From Streptomyces zaomyceticus (GTDB lineage: Bacteria > Actinomycetota > Actinomycetes > Streptomycetales > Streptomycetaceae), in the NCBI RefSeq assembly GCF_014656215.1, contig NZ_BNBZ01000011.1, forward strand, positions 62,001 to 126,000: a stretch of DNA of 64,000 nt. The letters are read 5' to 3'. Under the pieces are notes generated by a model. It made no database searches. It was not told the DNA's origin and saw only the letters and a program-made list of their open reading frames with translations. Each line of letters opens with the position of its first letter. Position 1 is the stretch's first letter. Of this stretch, positions 53,527 through 61,515 are shown piece after piece. The position numbers were made by a program, and so were the translations under genes.

Positions 53527-56500
53527 ATGCAGAGCGCGTCGGAGCAGTCGGAAGCGGCGGAACAACCGGCGTCACCCGCGCGCCCGGAGCCACCGGCGCA
53601 CGACTACCCCGACCACTGGGAAGCGGACGTGGTGCTCCGCGACGGCGGCACCGCGCGCATCCGGCCCATCACCGCCGACGACGCCGAGCGGCTCGTCAGC
53701 TTCTACGAGCAGGTCTCGGACGAGTCGAAGTACTACCGCTTCTTCGCCCCCTACCCGCGGCTCTCCGCCAAGGACGTCCACCGCTTCACCCACCACGACT
53801 TCGTGGACCGGGTCGGACTCGCGGCGACCGTGGGCGGCGAGTTCATCGCCACCGTCCGCTACGACCGGATCGACGACCGCGGGCTGCCCGCCTCCGCCCC
53901 CGCCGACGAGGCCGAGGTCGCCTTCCTCGTCCAGGACGCCCACCAGGGACGCGGTGTCGCCTCCGCGCTGCTCGAACACATCGCCGCGGTCGCGCGCGAG
54001 CGGGACATCCGGCGCTTCGCCGCCGAGGTGCTCCCCGCCAACACCAAGATGATCAAGGTCTTCACCGACGCGGGCTACACCCAGAAGCGGAGCTTCGAGG
54101 ACGGCTCCGTACGGCTCCACCTCGACCTCGAACCCACCGACCGCTCCCTCGCCGTCCAGCGCGCCCGGGAACAGCGGGCCGAGGCCCGCTCCGTGCAACG
54201 CCTCCTCACCCCCCGGTCCGTCGCCGTCGTCGGAGCCGGACGCGCACCCGGCGGCGTCGGCCGGACCGTACTGCGCAACCTCCTCGGGGCCGGGTACACC
54301 GGACGCGTGTACGCGGTGAACGCCGCGCTCGGCGAGAGCGACGGGGCCGTGGAGTTCGACGGCGTGCCCGCCCACCCCTCCGTCGGAGCCATCGGGGAGC
54401 CCGTCGACCTCGCGATCGTCGCCGTCCCCGCCGAACGGGTGCCGGAGGCCGTCGCCGACTGCGGAGAACACGGCGTCCAGGGGCTCGTCGTCCTCTCCGC
54501 CGGATACGCCGAGAGCGGGGCCGACGGACGGGAGCGCCAGCGTCAGCTCGTCCGGCAGGCCCGTTCGTACGGGATGCGGATCATCGGTCCCAACGCCTTC
54601 GGGATCATCAACACCACCCCCGACGTCCGGCTCAACGCCTCCCTCGCCCCCCAGATGCCGGCCGCCGGACGGATCGGGCTCTTCACCCAGTCCGGAGCGA
54701 TCGGCATCGCCCTCCTCGCCGGGCTGCACCGGAGGGGCGCCGGGCTCTCCTCCTTCATCTCGGCCGGCAACCGGGCGGACGTCTCCGGCAACGACTTCCT
54801 CCAGCACTGGTACGACGACCCCGGGACCGATGTCGTCCTCCTCTACCTGGAGTCGATCGGCAACCCCCGGAAGTTCACCCGGCTCGCCCGCCGCACCGCC
54901 GCCGTCAAACCGGTGGTCGTCGTCAAGGGCGCCCGGCACAGCGGCAGCGCCCCGCCCGGCCACCGGGTGCCGGTCACCCGCATCCCGCACGGCACGGTCT
55001 CCGCGCTGCTCCGCCAGGCCGGGGTCATCCGCGTCGACACGGTCACCGAACTCGTCGACGCCGGGCTCCTCCTCGCCGCCCAGCCGCTGCCCGCCGGGCC
55101 CCGGGTCGCGATCCTCGGCAACTCCGAGTCGCTCGGCCTCCTCACGTACGACGCCTGTCTGACCGAGGGGCTCCGTCCGCTGCGGCCGCTCGACCTGACG
55201 ACGGCGGCGGAGCCGGCGGACTTCCGGGACGCGCTGGCGGCGGCGCTCGCGGACGAGACCTCCGACGCGGTCGTCGTGAACGCGATCCCGTGGGTCGGCG
55301 AGAACGGCGCCACCGAGTTCGGCGACGGAGAGGTCCTCGCGGCCTCCCTCCGCGAGGCCGTGGCCTCCGCTCCCGCTCCGACGAAGCCGGTCGTCGTGGT
55401 CCACGTCGAGATGGGCGGGCTCGCGGAGGCCCTCGCGGTCGCCACGAGCACCCGGCCGGCGTCACGCGGCCGGGGCGCGACCACGGCAGGACCGGGGGCG
55501 CGGCCGACCGGGACATCGACCGGGACCCCGACCCCGACCGCGGCCTCGACCGGAACCCCGACCTGGACGCCGCCCGGGCCGGGTGCGGTCCCGCCGGGAC
55601 CGGGTACGGCTCCGATCGCCGCGTCCGGACCGGGTGCGGCCGCGTCCGGACCCGGCCCGGCGCAGGCACCGCAGGCCCTGTCGGAGGAGGCCTCGTCCTC
55701 CTCGCCCGCCCCGCCCGCCACCATCCCCGCCTACCCCGCCGCGGAGCGGGCCGTGCGGGCCCTGGCCGAGGCCGTGCGGTACGGGCAGTGGCGGCGGCAG
55801 GCGGCCGAGCCCGGACGGGTGCCCGAGTACGAGGACATCGACGAGGCCGGGGCCGCCGCGCTCATCGAGCGGGTGCTCGGCCACGACGGGGCCGACCCCC
55901 GGGGTGTGACCCTCGACACCGCGCAGGCCGGGGAGCTGCTCGCGCGGTACGGGATCGACGTCCTGCCGACCCTGCCCGCGCCCAGCCCCGACGCCGCCGT
56001 CGCGGCCGCCGGCCGGCTCGGCTACCCGGTCGCCCTCAAGACCACCGCGCCCCACCTCCGCCACCGCCCCGACCTCGGCGGCGTCCGGCTCGACCTGGCG
56101 TCCGAGGAGCAGCTCCGCACGGCCTACGCCGAGCTCACCGAAGTGCTCGGCAAGCCCGAGGAGCTGCAGCCGGTCGTCCAGGCGATGGTGCCCCGGGGCG
56201 TCGACACCGTCGTCCGCTCCGCCATCGACCCGGCCGTCGGCGCCGTCCTCTCCTTCGGCCTCTCGGGCGCCGCGTCCGAGCTGCTGGGAGACACGGCCCA
56301 CCGGCTGGTCCCGGCCACCGACCGGGACGTCGCCGATCTCGTCCGTTCCCTCCGCACCGCCCCGCTGCTCTTCGGCTGGCGGGGCTCGGCCCCGGTCGAC
56401 ACCCCCGCCCTCGAGGAGGTCCTGCTCCGGGTCTCCCGGCTCGTCGACGACCACCCCGAGGTGGTCGCCGTCTCGCTGGAGCCGGTGGTCGTCGCGCCGC

Positions 56501-56589
56501 GCGGACTCTCCGTGCTCGGCGCGACCGTCCGACTGGCCCCGCCACCGCCCCGTACCGACCTCGGTCCGCGCAGCCTGCCGAGTTACTGA
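53527..56589 (+). CDS. GNAT domain fused to ADP-forming acyl-CoA synthetase-like protein (Pat-type)
   Basis: The 1020-residue protein has an N-terminal GNAT acetyltransferase (about residues 33-200: ARIRPITADDAERLVSFYEQVS, DAHQGRGVASALL) followed by a CoA-binding Rossmann domain (SVAVVGAGRAPGGVGRTVLRNLL), CoA ligase subdomains and a C-terminal ATP-grasp part (GVRLDLASEEQLRTAYAEL). This is the layout of actinobacterial protein lysine acetyltransferases that regulate acetyl-CoA synthetase; the GNAT is at the N-terminus, opposite to Salmonella Pat. A low-complexity Pro/Gly/Thr/Ala linker (about 660-735) separates CoA-ligase and ATP-grasp parts. The catalytic His of the synthetase core appears absent, consistent with a sensory role. 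Probably leaderless. Confidence 0.85.
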   Translation: MQSASEQSEAAEQPASPARPEPPAHDYPDHWEADVVLRDGGTARIRPITADDAERLVSFYEQVSDESKYYRFFAPYPRLSAKDVHRFTHHDFVDRVGLAATVGGEFIATVRYDRIDDRGLPASAPADEAEVAFLVQDAHQGRGVASALLEHIAAVARERDIRRFAAEVLPANTKMIKVFTDAGYTQKRSFEDGSVRLHLDLEPTDRSLAVQRAREQRAEARSVQRLLTPRSVAVVGAGRAPGGVGRTVLRNLLGAGYTGRVYAVNAALGESDGAVEFDGVPAHPSVGAIGEPVDLAIVAVPAERVPEAVADCGEHGVQGLVVLSAGYAESGADGRERQRQLVRQARSYGMRIIGPNAFGIINTTPDVRLNASLAPQMPAAGRIGLFTQSGAIGIALLAGLHRRGAGLSSFISAGNRADVSGNDFLQHWYDDPGTDVVLLYLESIGNPRKFTRLARRTAAVKPVVVVKGARHSGSAPPGHRVPVTRIPHGTVSALLRQAGVIRVDTVTELVDAGLLLAAQPLPAGPRVAILGNSESLGLLTYDACLTEGLRPLRPLDLTTAAEPADFRDALAAALADETSDAVVVNAIPWVGENGATEFGDGEVLAASLREAVASAPAPTKPVVVVHVEMGGLAEALAVATSTRPASRGRGATTAGPGARPTGTSTGTPTPTAASTGTPTWTPPGPGAVPPGPGTAPIAASGPGAAASGPGPAQAPQALSEEASSSSPAPPATIPAYPAAERAVRALAEAVRYGQWRRQAAEPGRVPEYEDIDEAGAAALIERVLGHDGADPRGVTLDTAQAGELLARYGIDVLPTLPAPSPDAAVAAAGRLGYPVALKTTAPHLRHRPDLGGVRLDLASEEQLRTAYAELTEVLGKPEELQPVVQAMVPRGVDTVVRSAIDPAVGAVLSFGLSGAASELLGDTAHRLVPATDRDVADLVRSLRTAPLLFGWRGSAPVDTPALEEVLLRVSRLVDDHPEVVAVSLEPVVVAPRGLSVLGATVRLAPPPPRTDLGPRSLPSY

Positions 56590-56616
56590 AGGGCCTGAGG
56601 GGGCCCCGCCGCCCCG

Positions 56617-56622
56617 TAGAAT
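56617..56622 (+). promoter_or_regulatory. -10 box that sets the DUF5998 start
   Basis: TAGAAT ends eight bases before the ATG at 56630 and overlaps the upstream in-frame ATG at 56621. Translation must therefore begin at 56630, as a leaderless mRNA. Confidence 0.6.
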
Positions 56623-56629
56623 GGAGTCC

Positions 56630-57226
56630 ATGGCGAAGACCGGTACGACGACCCAGGGGCTGCGCGCGGCGATCGAGCGCAGCGGCTACTACCCGGCCCT
56701 CGTGGCCGAGGCGGTGGAGGCCGCCGTCGGCGGCGAGGCCGTGGCGTCGTACGTGGTCCACCAGGAGACCACCTTCGACGCCAACGAGGTCCGGCGCCAT
56801 GTCACCGTCCTCGTCCTGACGCCGCACCGCTTCATCGTCAGCCACACCGACGAGCAGGCCGCCGACACCAGCTCCCCGACGCCGTACGCCACGACGTCCA
56901 CCGAGTCCGTGAAGCTCGACCGGATCTCGTCCGTCGTCGTCAGCCGTGTGGTCGCCAATCCGGAGTCGTACACCCCGGGCACACTGCCCCGCGAGGTGGT
57001 CCTCACCATCGGCTGGGGCGCCGTCTCCCGCATCGACCTGGAGCCGGCCGCCTGCGGCGACGCCAACTGCGACGCCGACCACGGCTACACGGGCAACGCC
57101 ACGGCCGACGACCTCAGCCTCCGGGTGAGCGAGGCCGGGGACGGCCCGGACACCGTCCGGCAGACCCTCGTCTTCGCCCAGGCCCTCTCCGAAGCCATCG
57201 CGGCCACCGCCGCCCCCACCCGCTGA
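56630..57226 (+). CDS. DUF5998 family protein
   Basis: The 198-residue protein begins MAKTGTTTQGLRAAIERSGYYPALVAEAVE and continues with a beta-rich core (VASYVVHQETTFDANEVRRH, VTVLVLTPHRFIVSHTDE, VVLTIGWGAVSRIDLEPA) and a Cys/Asp-rich turn CGDANCDADHGYTG that may bind a metal. DUF5998 is widespread in Actinobacteria with no known function. Its stop overlaps the start of the pyrophosphatase gene (TGATG), so the two are translationally coupled. Confidence 0.8.
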   Translation: MAKTGTTTQGLRAAIERSGYYPALVAEAVEAAVGGEAVASYVVHQETTFDANEVRRHVTVLVLTPHRFIVSHTDEQAADTSSPTPYATTSTESVKLDRISSVVVSRVVANPESYTPGTLPREVVLTIGWGAVSRIDLEPAACGDANCDADHGYTGNATADDLSLRVSEAGDGPDTVRQTLVFAQALSEAIAATAAPTR

Positions 57227-58431
57227 TGGTGCAGCCGACCGCCGTGACGCACGGCTGGCCCGACGACCCGGTCCCGCTCGCCCCGGACACCGCGCCGGTC
57301 CCCGAGTACACCTTCGGCTCCCTCGGCGACGTGCTGCCGACGCTGGTCGCCGGTCAGGGCGTGCCCGGGTTCGAGGCCCGGATCGCCGAGCTCGCCCCGG
57401 CCGACCGGAACTGTGTCTTCCTGATCGACGGGCTCGGCTGGGAGCAGATCAGGGCCCACCCGGACGAGGCCCCGTACCTGACCTCGCTTCTCGGCTCCTC
57501 GCGCGGCGGCACGGGCCGGCCGGTCACCGCCGGCTTCCCCGCCACCACGGCGACCTCGCTGGCCTCCGTCGGCACCGGCCGCTACCCCGGTACGCACGGG
57601 CTGCCCGGATACACCGTGCGCAACCCCGAGACCGGCGAGCTGATGAACCAGCTGCGCTGGAAGCCGTGGACCTCGCCGCGCGTCTGGCAGCCGTACCCCA
57701 CCGTCTTCCAGCTCGCGCACGAGGCCGGGATCCACACCGCCCAGGTGTCCTCCCCGATCTTCGAGCAGACCCCGCTCACCAAGGTCGCGCTCAGCGGCGG
57801 AACGTTTCACGGGCGGCTCTCCGGCGAGGAGCGGATGGACTTCGCCGCCGAGCAGCTCGCCGCCGGAGACCGTTCGCTGGTCTACACCTACTACAGCGAG
57901 CTCGACGGCGCCGGACACCGCTTCGGCATCGACTCCGACGCCTGGCGCGGCCAGCTGATGTTCGTCGACCGGCTCGTGCAGCGGCTCGCCGAGCAGCTGC
58001 CGCACCGCTCGGCCCTCTATGTCACGGCCGACCACGGCATGGTCGACATCCCCTTCGACGAGCAGCACCGCATCGACTTCGACGAGGACTGGGAGCTGCG
58101 CGCCGGCGTCGCCCTCCTCGGCGGCGAGGGGCGTGCCCGGCACGTCTACGCCGTGCCCGGTGCCGAGGCGGACGTCCTCACCTGCTGGCGCGAGGTGATC
58201 GGCGAGCAGTTCTGGGTGGCGAGCCGCGACGAGGCCATTTCGCTCGGCTGGTTCGGCGACGAGATCGACGAGCGGGTGTACGGCCGGATCGGCGACGTCG
58301 TCGCCGCGGCCCACGACGACGTGGCCATCACCGCCTCCGTCAACGAGCCCCACGAGTCCGCGATGGTCGGCATGCACGGGTCCATGACCCCGGCGGAGCA
58401 GCTCGTCCCGCTGCTCGAAGTCCGCTCCTGA
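57226..58431 (+). CDS. Alkaline-phosphatase-fold nucleotide pyrophosphatase/phosphodiesterase
   Basis: The 401-residue protein is a type I phosphodiesterase/nucleotide pyrophosphatase relative. Metal ligands and the nucleophile are visible: NCVFLIDGLGWEQ (Asp), GFPATTATSLASVGTGRYPGTHG (Thr nucleophile), YYSELDGAGHRFG and VTADHGMVDIPF (Asp/His). There is no signal peptide, so it acts in the cytoplasm or at its edge; substrates may be nucleotide sugars, NAD-like compounds or phosphonoacetate-like esters. Its ATG overlaps the DUF5998 stop, and tdk follows 52 bp later, suggesting an operon. Confidence 0.85.
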   Translation: MVQPTAVTHGWPDDPVPLAPDTAPVPEYTFGSLGDVLPTLVAGQGVPGFEARIAELAPADRNCVFLIDGLGWEQIRAHPDEAPYLTSLLGSSRGGTGRPVTAGFPATTATSLASVGTGRYPGTHGLPGYTVRNPETGELMNQLRWKPWTSPRVWQPYPTVFQLAHEAGIHTAQVSSPIFEQTPLTKVALSGGTFHGRLSGEERMDFAAEQLAAGDRSLVYTYYSELDGAGHRFGIDSDAWRGQLMFVDRLVQRLAEQLPHRSALYVTADHGMVDIPFDEQHRIDFDEDWELRAGVALLGGEGRARHVYAVPGAEADVLTCWREVIGEQFWVASRDEAISLGWFGDEIDERVYGRIGDVVAAAHDDVAITASVNEPHESAMVGMHGSMTPAEQLVPLLEVRS

Positions 58432-58483
58432 CCTCCACCCGGCACCTTCCCCCTCCCACGACCTGAAAGGTCCCCGACCCGTC

Positions 58484-59134
58484 ATGCCCGAGCTGGTCTT
58501 CTTCTCCGGAACCATGGACTGCGGGAAGAGCACCCTGGCGCTCCAGATCGCCCACAACCGCGACGCGCGGGGGCTCCAGGGCGTGATCTTCACCCGTGAC
58601 GACCGGGCGGGCGAGGGCAAGTTGTCCTCGCGGCTCGGCCTGGTGACGGAGGCGGTCGAGGCTCCGCGGGACATGGACGTCTACGGGTACCTCGTCGCCC
58701 AGCTCTCCCAGGGCGGCAAGGCCGACTACGTGATCGTGGACGAGGCGCAGTTCCTCGCGCCGGAGCAGATCGACCAGCTCGCGCGGATCGTCGACGACCT
58801 CGGTCTCGACGTCTTCGCCTTCGGCATCACCACCGACTTCCGTACCAAGCTCTTCCCCGGCTCGCAGCGGCTGATCGAGCTGGCGGACCGCATCGAGCAG
58901 CTCCAGGTGGAGGCGCTGTGCTGGTGCGGGGCGCGGGCCACGCACAACGCGCGTACGGTGGGCGGCGTGATGGTGGTCGAGGGCGAGCAGGTCGTCGTGG
59001 GTGACGTGAACCGTCCGGCCGAGGAGATCGGCTACGAGGTGCTCTGCCGGCGTCATCACCGCCGGCGCATGACCTCGGCCGCCGCCCAGGCGGGTGTTCT
59101 CTCGCCGGACGTCCTCCCGGTCAACCAGGCCTGA
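58484..59134 (+). CDS. tdk: Thymidine kinase
   Basis: The 216-residue enzyme phosphorylates thymidine for salvage. It has Walker A SGTMDCGKST (about residues 8-17), the Asp-Glu pair YVIVDEAQFL, the lasso and zinc cysteines in LCWCGARATHNAR and VLCRRHHR, and the TK1-type thymidine-binding loop near VMVVEGEQVVVGD. The ATG has GAAAGG upstream. It is the last gene of the core stretch; the next gene is convergent with it and begins the accessory part of the window. Confidence 0.93.
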   Translation: MPELVFFSGTMDCGKSTLALQIAHNRDARGLQGVIFTRDDRAGEGKLSSRLGLVTEAVEAPRDMDVYGYLVAQLSQGGKADYVIVDEAQFLAPEQIDQLARIVDDLGLDVFAFGITTDFRTKLFPGSQRLIELADRIEQLQVEALCWCGARATHNARTVGGVMVVEGEQVVVGDVNRPAEEIGYEVLCRRHHRRRMTSAAAQAGVLSPDVLPVNQA

Positions 59135-59207
59135 CCGCGGCCCGACCGCGCCGTCCTCTCCGGGTCGGCCGCGCGGGGGACGTACGCGCGTGCCGCACCC
59201 GGCCCCG

Positions 59208-60206
59208 TCAGAGGGTGGTCTCGGGGGTCTCCTCCCGGCCGGTGGTGAGGATTCCGGTCTTGCCGATCAGATAGGCGAGCTGGGCGCGGCTCTTGCTGCC
59301 CAGCATCTCCGAGGCCTTCCGCACATGGTTCGCCACCGTCCGCGTGCTCATTCCGAGCCGGGCGGCGATGGACTCGTCGGTGTAGCCGTTCACCATGAGC
59401 TGGAGGATCGCCTGCCGGGTCTCGTCGGTCAGCAGCGGCGGCCGGTGTTCGGTGGGGGTGTGGAGGAGCGGAGTGGCGCGCTCCCAGGCGTGCTCGAAGA
59501 TCCCCACGAGATAGCGGATCGTCCCCGGGTGCTCGATGGCGAGGGCGACCGTGTGCCGCTCCTGGGCCGGGTCGGGGATGAAGGCGACCTTCCGGTCGAC
59601 CACGATGAGCCGGTCGAAGACCTCGTTGAGGGTGCGGACCTCACCGCCCGCCACCAGGATCTGCTCGACGTACGACAGCGTCGGGGCGTGCGAGCGGACG
59701 GTGTGCTGGTAGATGGTGCGCTGCCGTACGCCGCGGTCGAGGGCCACCCGGTCGCTGGCCAGGGCCTTCTCCAGCAGTTCCCGGGGACGGCCGCCGCCGG
59801 GCTGGGCGGTGAGGAGTTCCTCCTGGGCCGAGCCGACGGCCGAGGCCAGTGCCGCGCTGATGACCGACGCGCCGGTGATCTCACGGATCGGGGCGTTTCT
59901 GGTGCGGTAGGTGGACCGGTAGATCTCCTCGGCCCGGTGGATCGAGGCGCGTGCCGTGGCGAGGGTGCGCTGCTTCTCCGCGATGACCGCTTCGAGCGGG
60001 CGCATCAGGGTGTCGGCGGCCAGCCCGGGAGGGATGGGGACGAGGCTCCCGTCGGGTGCGCGCTGGAGAAGCCCCAGGGAGAGCAGGCATTCAGGACATT
60101 CCTCGGAGGACGGGGTTGCCGTCCATGCCTCGGAGTAGAAGAGCAAGCCTTCTTCGCAGACTTCGGAGGCAATGGTTCCTGCACCTATGTCTGATTTTCT
60201 GCACAT
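59208..60206 (-). CDS. LuxR-type regulator with TrmB-like/helical N-terminal region
   Basis: The 332-residue protein ends in a LuxR helix-turn-helix (about residues 258-318: TDESIAARLGMSTRTVANHV and SRAQLAYLIGKTG). The N-terminal region has ECPECLLSLGLLQ and cysteines at 2, 17, 37 and 40, followed by a long helical stretch (MRPLEAVIAEKQRTLATAR) and a central domain. This architecture belongs to a large Streptomyces regulator group that often sits in specialised-metabolite loci. The start at 60206 is preferred over 60242 because GAAGGA lies seven bases before it. It faces the small peptide gene, with 132 bp between them that hold a palindrome and direct repeats, so it probably controls that gene and itself. 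Confidence 0.85.
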   Translation of the reverse strand: MCRKSDIGAGTIASEVCEEGLLFYSEAWTATPSSEECPECLLSLGLLQRAPDGSLVPIPPGLAADTLMRPLEAVIAEKQRTLATARASIHRAEEIYRSTYRTRNAPIREITGASVISAALASAVGSAQEELLTAQPGGGRPRELLEKALASDRVALDRGVRQRTIYQHTVRSHAPTLSYVEQILVAGGEVRTLNEVFDRLIVVDRKVAFIPDPAQERHTVALAIEHPGTIRYLVGIFEHAWERATPLLHTPTEHRPPLLTDETRQAILQLMVNGYTDESIAARLGMSTRTVANHVRKASEMLGSKSRAQLAYLIGKTGILTTGREETPETTL

Positions 60207-60235
60207 CTGTTCATCCTTCAGATCCCTGCGTTGCT

Positions 60236-60247
60236 GGATCATGATCC
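60236..60247. promoter_or_regulatory. 12-bp palindrome GGATCATGATCC in the divergent promoter region
   Basis: Perfect palindrome 30 bp upstream of the LuxR-type gene start and 92 bp upstream of the peptide gene. ATCCTTCA occurs at 60213-60220 and again at 60244-60251, 31 bp apart. Candidate operator; the first repeat also contains the regulator's ribosome site. Confidence 0.4.
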
Positions 60248-60338
60248 TTCATCTCGCTGTGAAGGGCCGGAAGGGGGCGCATGATTCTTGTCACGGGCCA
60301 AAACGAGTTGGCCGGTCAGCCAATCAGGGGGACGAAAA

Positions 60339-60488
60339 ATGTCGGCGAAGAACACTCTCCATCGGATTCTCGGGACCGTCGCGGCCGGTTTTCTGGTCGT
60401 TCTCGGAGTCTCGCTGAGCGAGGGTGACGACATCTCACGCCAGACCGTCGCGACATCGACGGTGGCGGCCGACTCGCAGTGGGGTTGA
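60339..60488 (+). CDS. Small hydrophobic peptide ending in DSQWG (49 residues)
   Basis: This short gene has a strong ribosome site (AGGGGGA six bases before the ATG). The product has a basic N-terminus (MSAKNTLHRI), one hydrophobic helix (about residues 9-27, LGTVAAGFLVVLGVSL) and a polar tail SEGDDISRQTVATS...AADSQWG. It looks like a secreted or membrane-anchored small protein with a short C-terminal tail outside. I do not recognise a named family. Its place between a LuxR-type regulator and a metabolic gene suggests a peptide signal or small membrane regulator; a RiPP precursor is less likely because the N-terminus is a membrane helix, not a soluble leader. Longer in-frame starts at 60288 lack a ribosome site. 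Confidence 0.65.
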   Translation: MSAKNTLHRILGTVAAGFLVVLGVSLSEGDDISRQTVATSTVAADSQWG

Positions 60489-60551
60489 GAACTGCGATTA
60501 CTTGCAGAAAGCAACTCCCCACCCGCTGGTTCCCCCTGCACAGGAGGCAGC

Positions 60552-60602
60552 GTGCTGCGCTGTCTCGACAGTTCGCAACGATCTGGGATTCTTAGTGATT
60601 AA
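60552..60602 (+). CDS. Possible 16-codon upstream ORF overlapping the oxygenase start
   Basis: AGGAGG (60542-60547) stands four bases before GTG 60552, which opens a frame of 16 codons (MLRCLDSSQRSGILSD) ending in TAA at 60600-60602. The stop overlaps the start region of the oxygenase (GTG 60595). The best ribosome site in the area therefore belongs to this mini-ORF, which could couple translation into the oxygenase. No homologue known; the peptide itself may have no role. Confidence 0.35.
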   Translation: MLRCLDSSQRSGILSD

Positions 60603-61515
60603 CTCGAATTTCTCCGTGACCGAAGAAGACGTGCTGCACTTCAAGAAGCACGGCTTCGTGAAGCTCCGGAACATCTTCTCCCCCGAGCTCATCGAGCACA
60701 TGCAGAAGCTGGGCACCTCGCAGGTCAGCGCGCCGTCCGACAACTACGGCGCGGGCTTCAGCCGGCTGAAGTACGACATGTGCAACGACGACCCGACGAT
60801 CCTCGACCTGATGGGCGACCCGGCGTTCGCCCGGATCATGGCTCAGCTCATCGACCACCAGGTCTTCTTCACCCAGGGTCTCGGCTTCGAGCTGGAGAAG
60901 AACAAGAGCACGGGCGCCCCCTGGCACGTCGGCAGCCAGAGCTTCGGTTACCAGCGCCGCGAGGACATGGGGTACACGGTCTGGACGCCGCTGTGCCGCA
61001 TCGACCCCAAGGACCAGCGCGGCGGCATGAAGTACATGTCGAAGGAGCTGCTGTCCGGCGAGTTCGTCTACCAGCAGATCAACCTGGTTCCCGAGTACCT
61101 CAAGGACCAGATCGAGGCCGGCAAGGAGCTCACCTACGCCGACTTCAGTGCCATGAAGAACGGTCTGATCAACTCGCCCGAGATGATGTCGCTCCTGGAC
61201 CACTTCGCGGTCGAGGACTCGTTCGAGCCCGGTGACGTCCTGCTCTTCGACAAGTACGTGCTCCACAGCAGCGTTCCGCTGCTCGACGGCCCGATCCCGT
61301 CCCGGCTCGCCTACGTGCTGCGGTTCTCCGCGGTCGACGCGCAGTACGACAAGAACCGCGTCGAGCAGCTCGCCTACCCGCGCGCCGTGTTCAACTACAA
61401 CGTTCCCAGCGACTACAACGAGCGCGTCGCCTCCGTGGACGGCGAGCAGGTGTACGCCAGCTCCTACTTCGACGAAACCCGCGAGGCCCGTACGCTGGCC
61501 CGCGACGTCGCCTAG
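60595..61515 (+). CDS. Phytanoyl-CoA dioxygenase-fold protein with H-V-G iron motif (halogenase-like site)
   Basis: The 306-residue protein has the cupin-like PhyH fold of Fe(II)/2-oxoglutarate enzymes. The first iron motif is His111-Val112-Gly113 (APWHVGSQSF), where hydroxylases carry His-x-Asp/Glu. The distal iron ligand is His224 (KYVLHSSVPL) and the 2-oxoglutarate-binding arginine is probably Arg237 or Arg243 (PSRLAYVLRF). Replacement of the acid by Gly or Ala is the hallmark of Fe/2OG halogenases (SyrB2 HxA; WelO5, BesD HxG), in which chloride occupies the free site. The start is GTG 60595 with a weak GGGA; it may be coupled to the mini-ORF before it. Substrate unknown. It could also be a hydroxylase using another acid, or a non-catalytic homologue. 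Confidence 0.75.
   Translation: MINSNFSVTEEDVLHFKKHGFVKLRNIFSPELIEHMQKLGTSQVSAPSDNYGAGFSRLKYDMCNDDPTILDLMGDPAFARIMAQLIDHQVFFTQGLGFELEKNKSTGAPWHVGSQSFGYQRREDMGYTVWTPLCRIDPKDQRGGMKYMSKELLSGEFVYQQINLVPEYLKDQIEAGKELTYADFSAMKNGLINSPEMMSLLDHFAVEDSFEPGDVLLFDKYVLHSSVPLLDGPIPSRLAYVLRFSAVDAQYDKNRVEQLAYPRAVFNYNVPSDYNERVASVDGEQVYASSYFDETREARTLARDVA

Noticed and set aside
60207..60242. Upstream start of the LuxR-type regulator (12 more codons)
   Set aside because: GAAGGA stands seven bases before 60206 and no site precedes 60242.
60339..60488. RiPP precursor with DSQWG core
   Set aside because: The N-terminus is a membrane helix and no RiPP-modifying enzyme is visible next to it; kept only as a remote alternative.
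60424..60594. N-terminal extension of the oxygenase by 57 codons
   Set aside because: Arg/Pro-rich, overlaps the end of the small peptide gene, no ribosome site.
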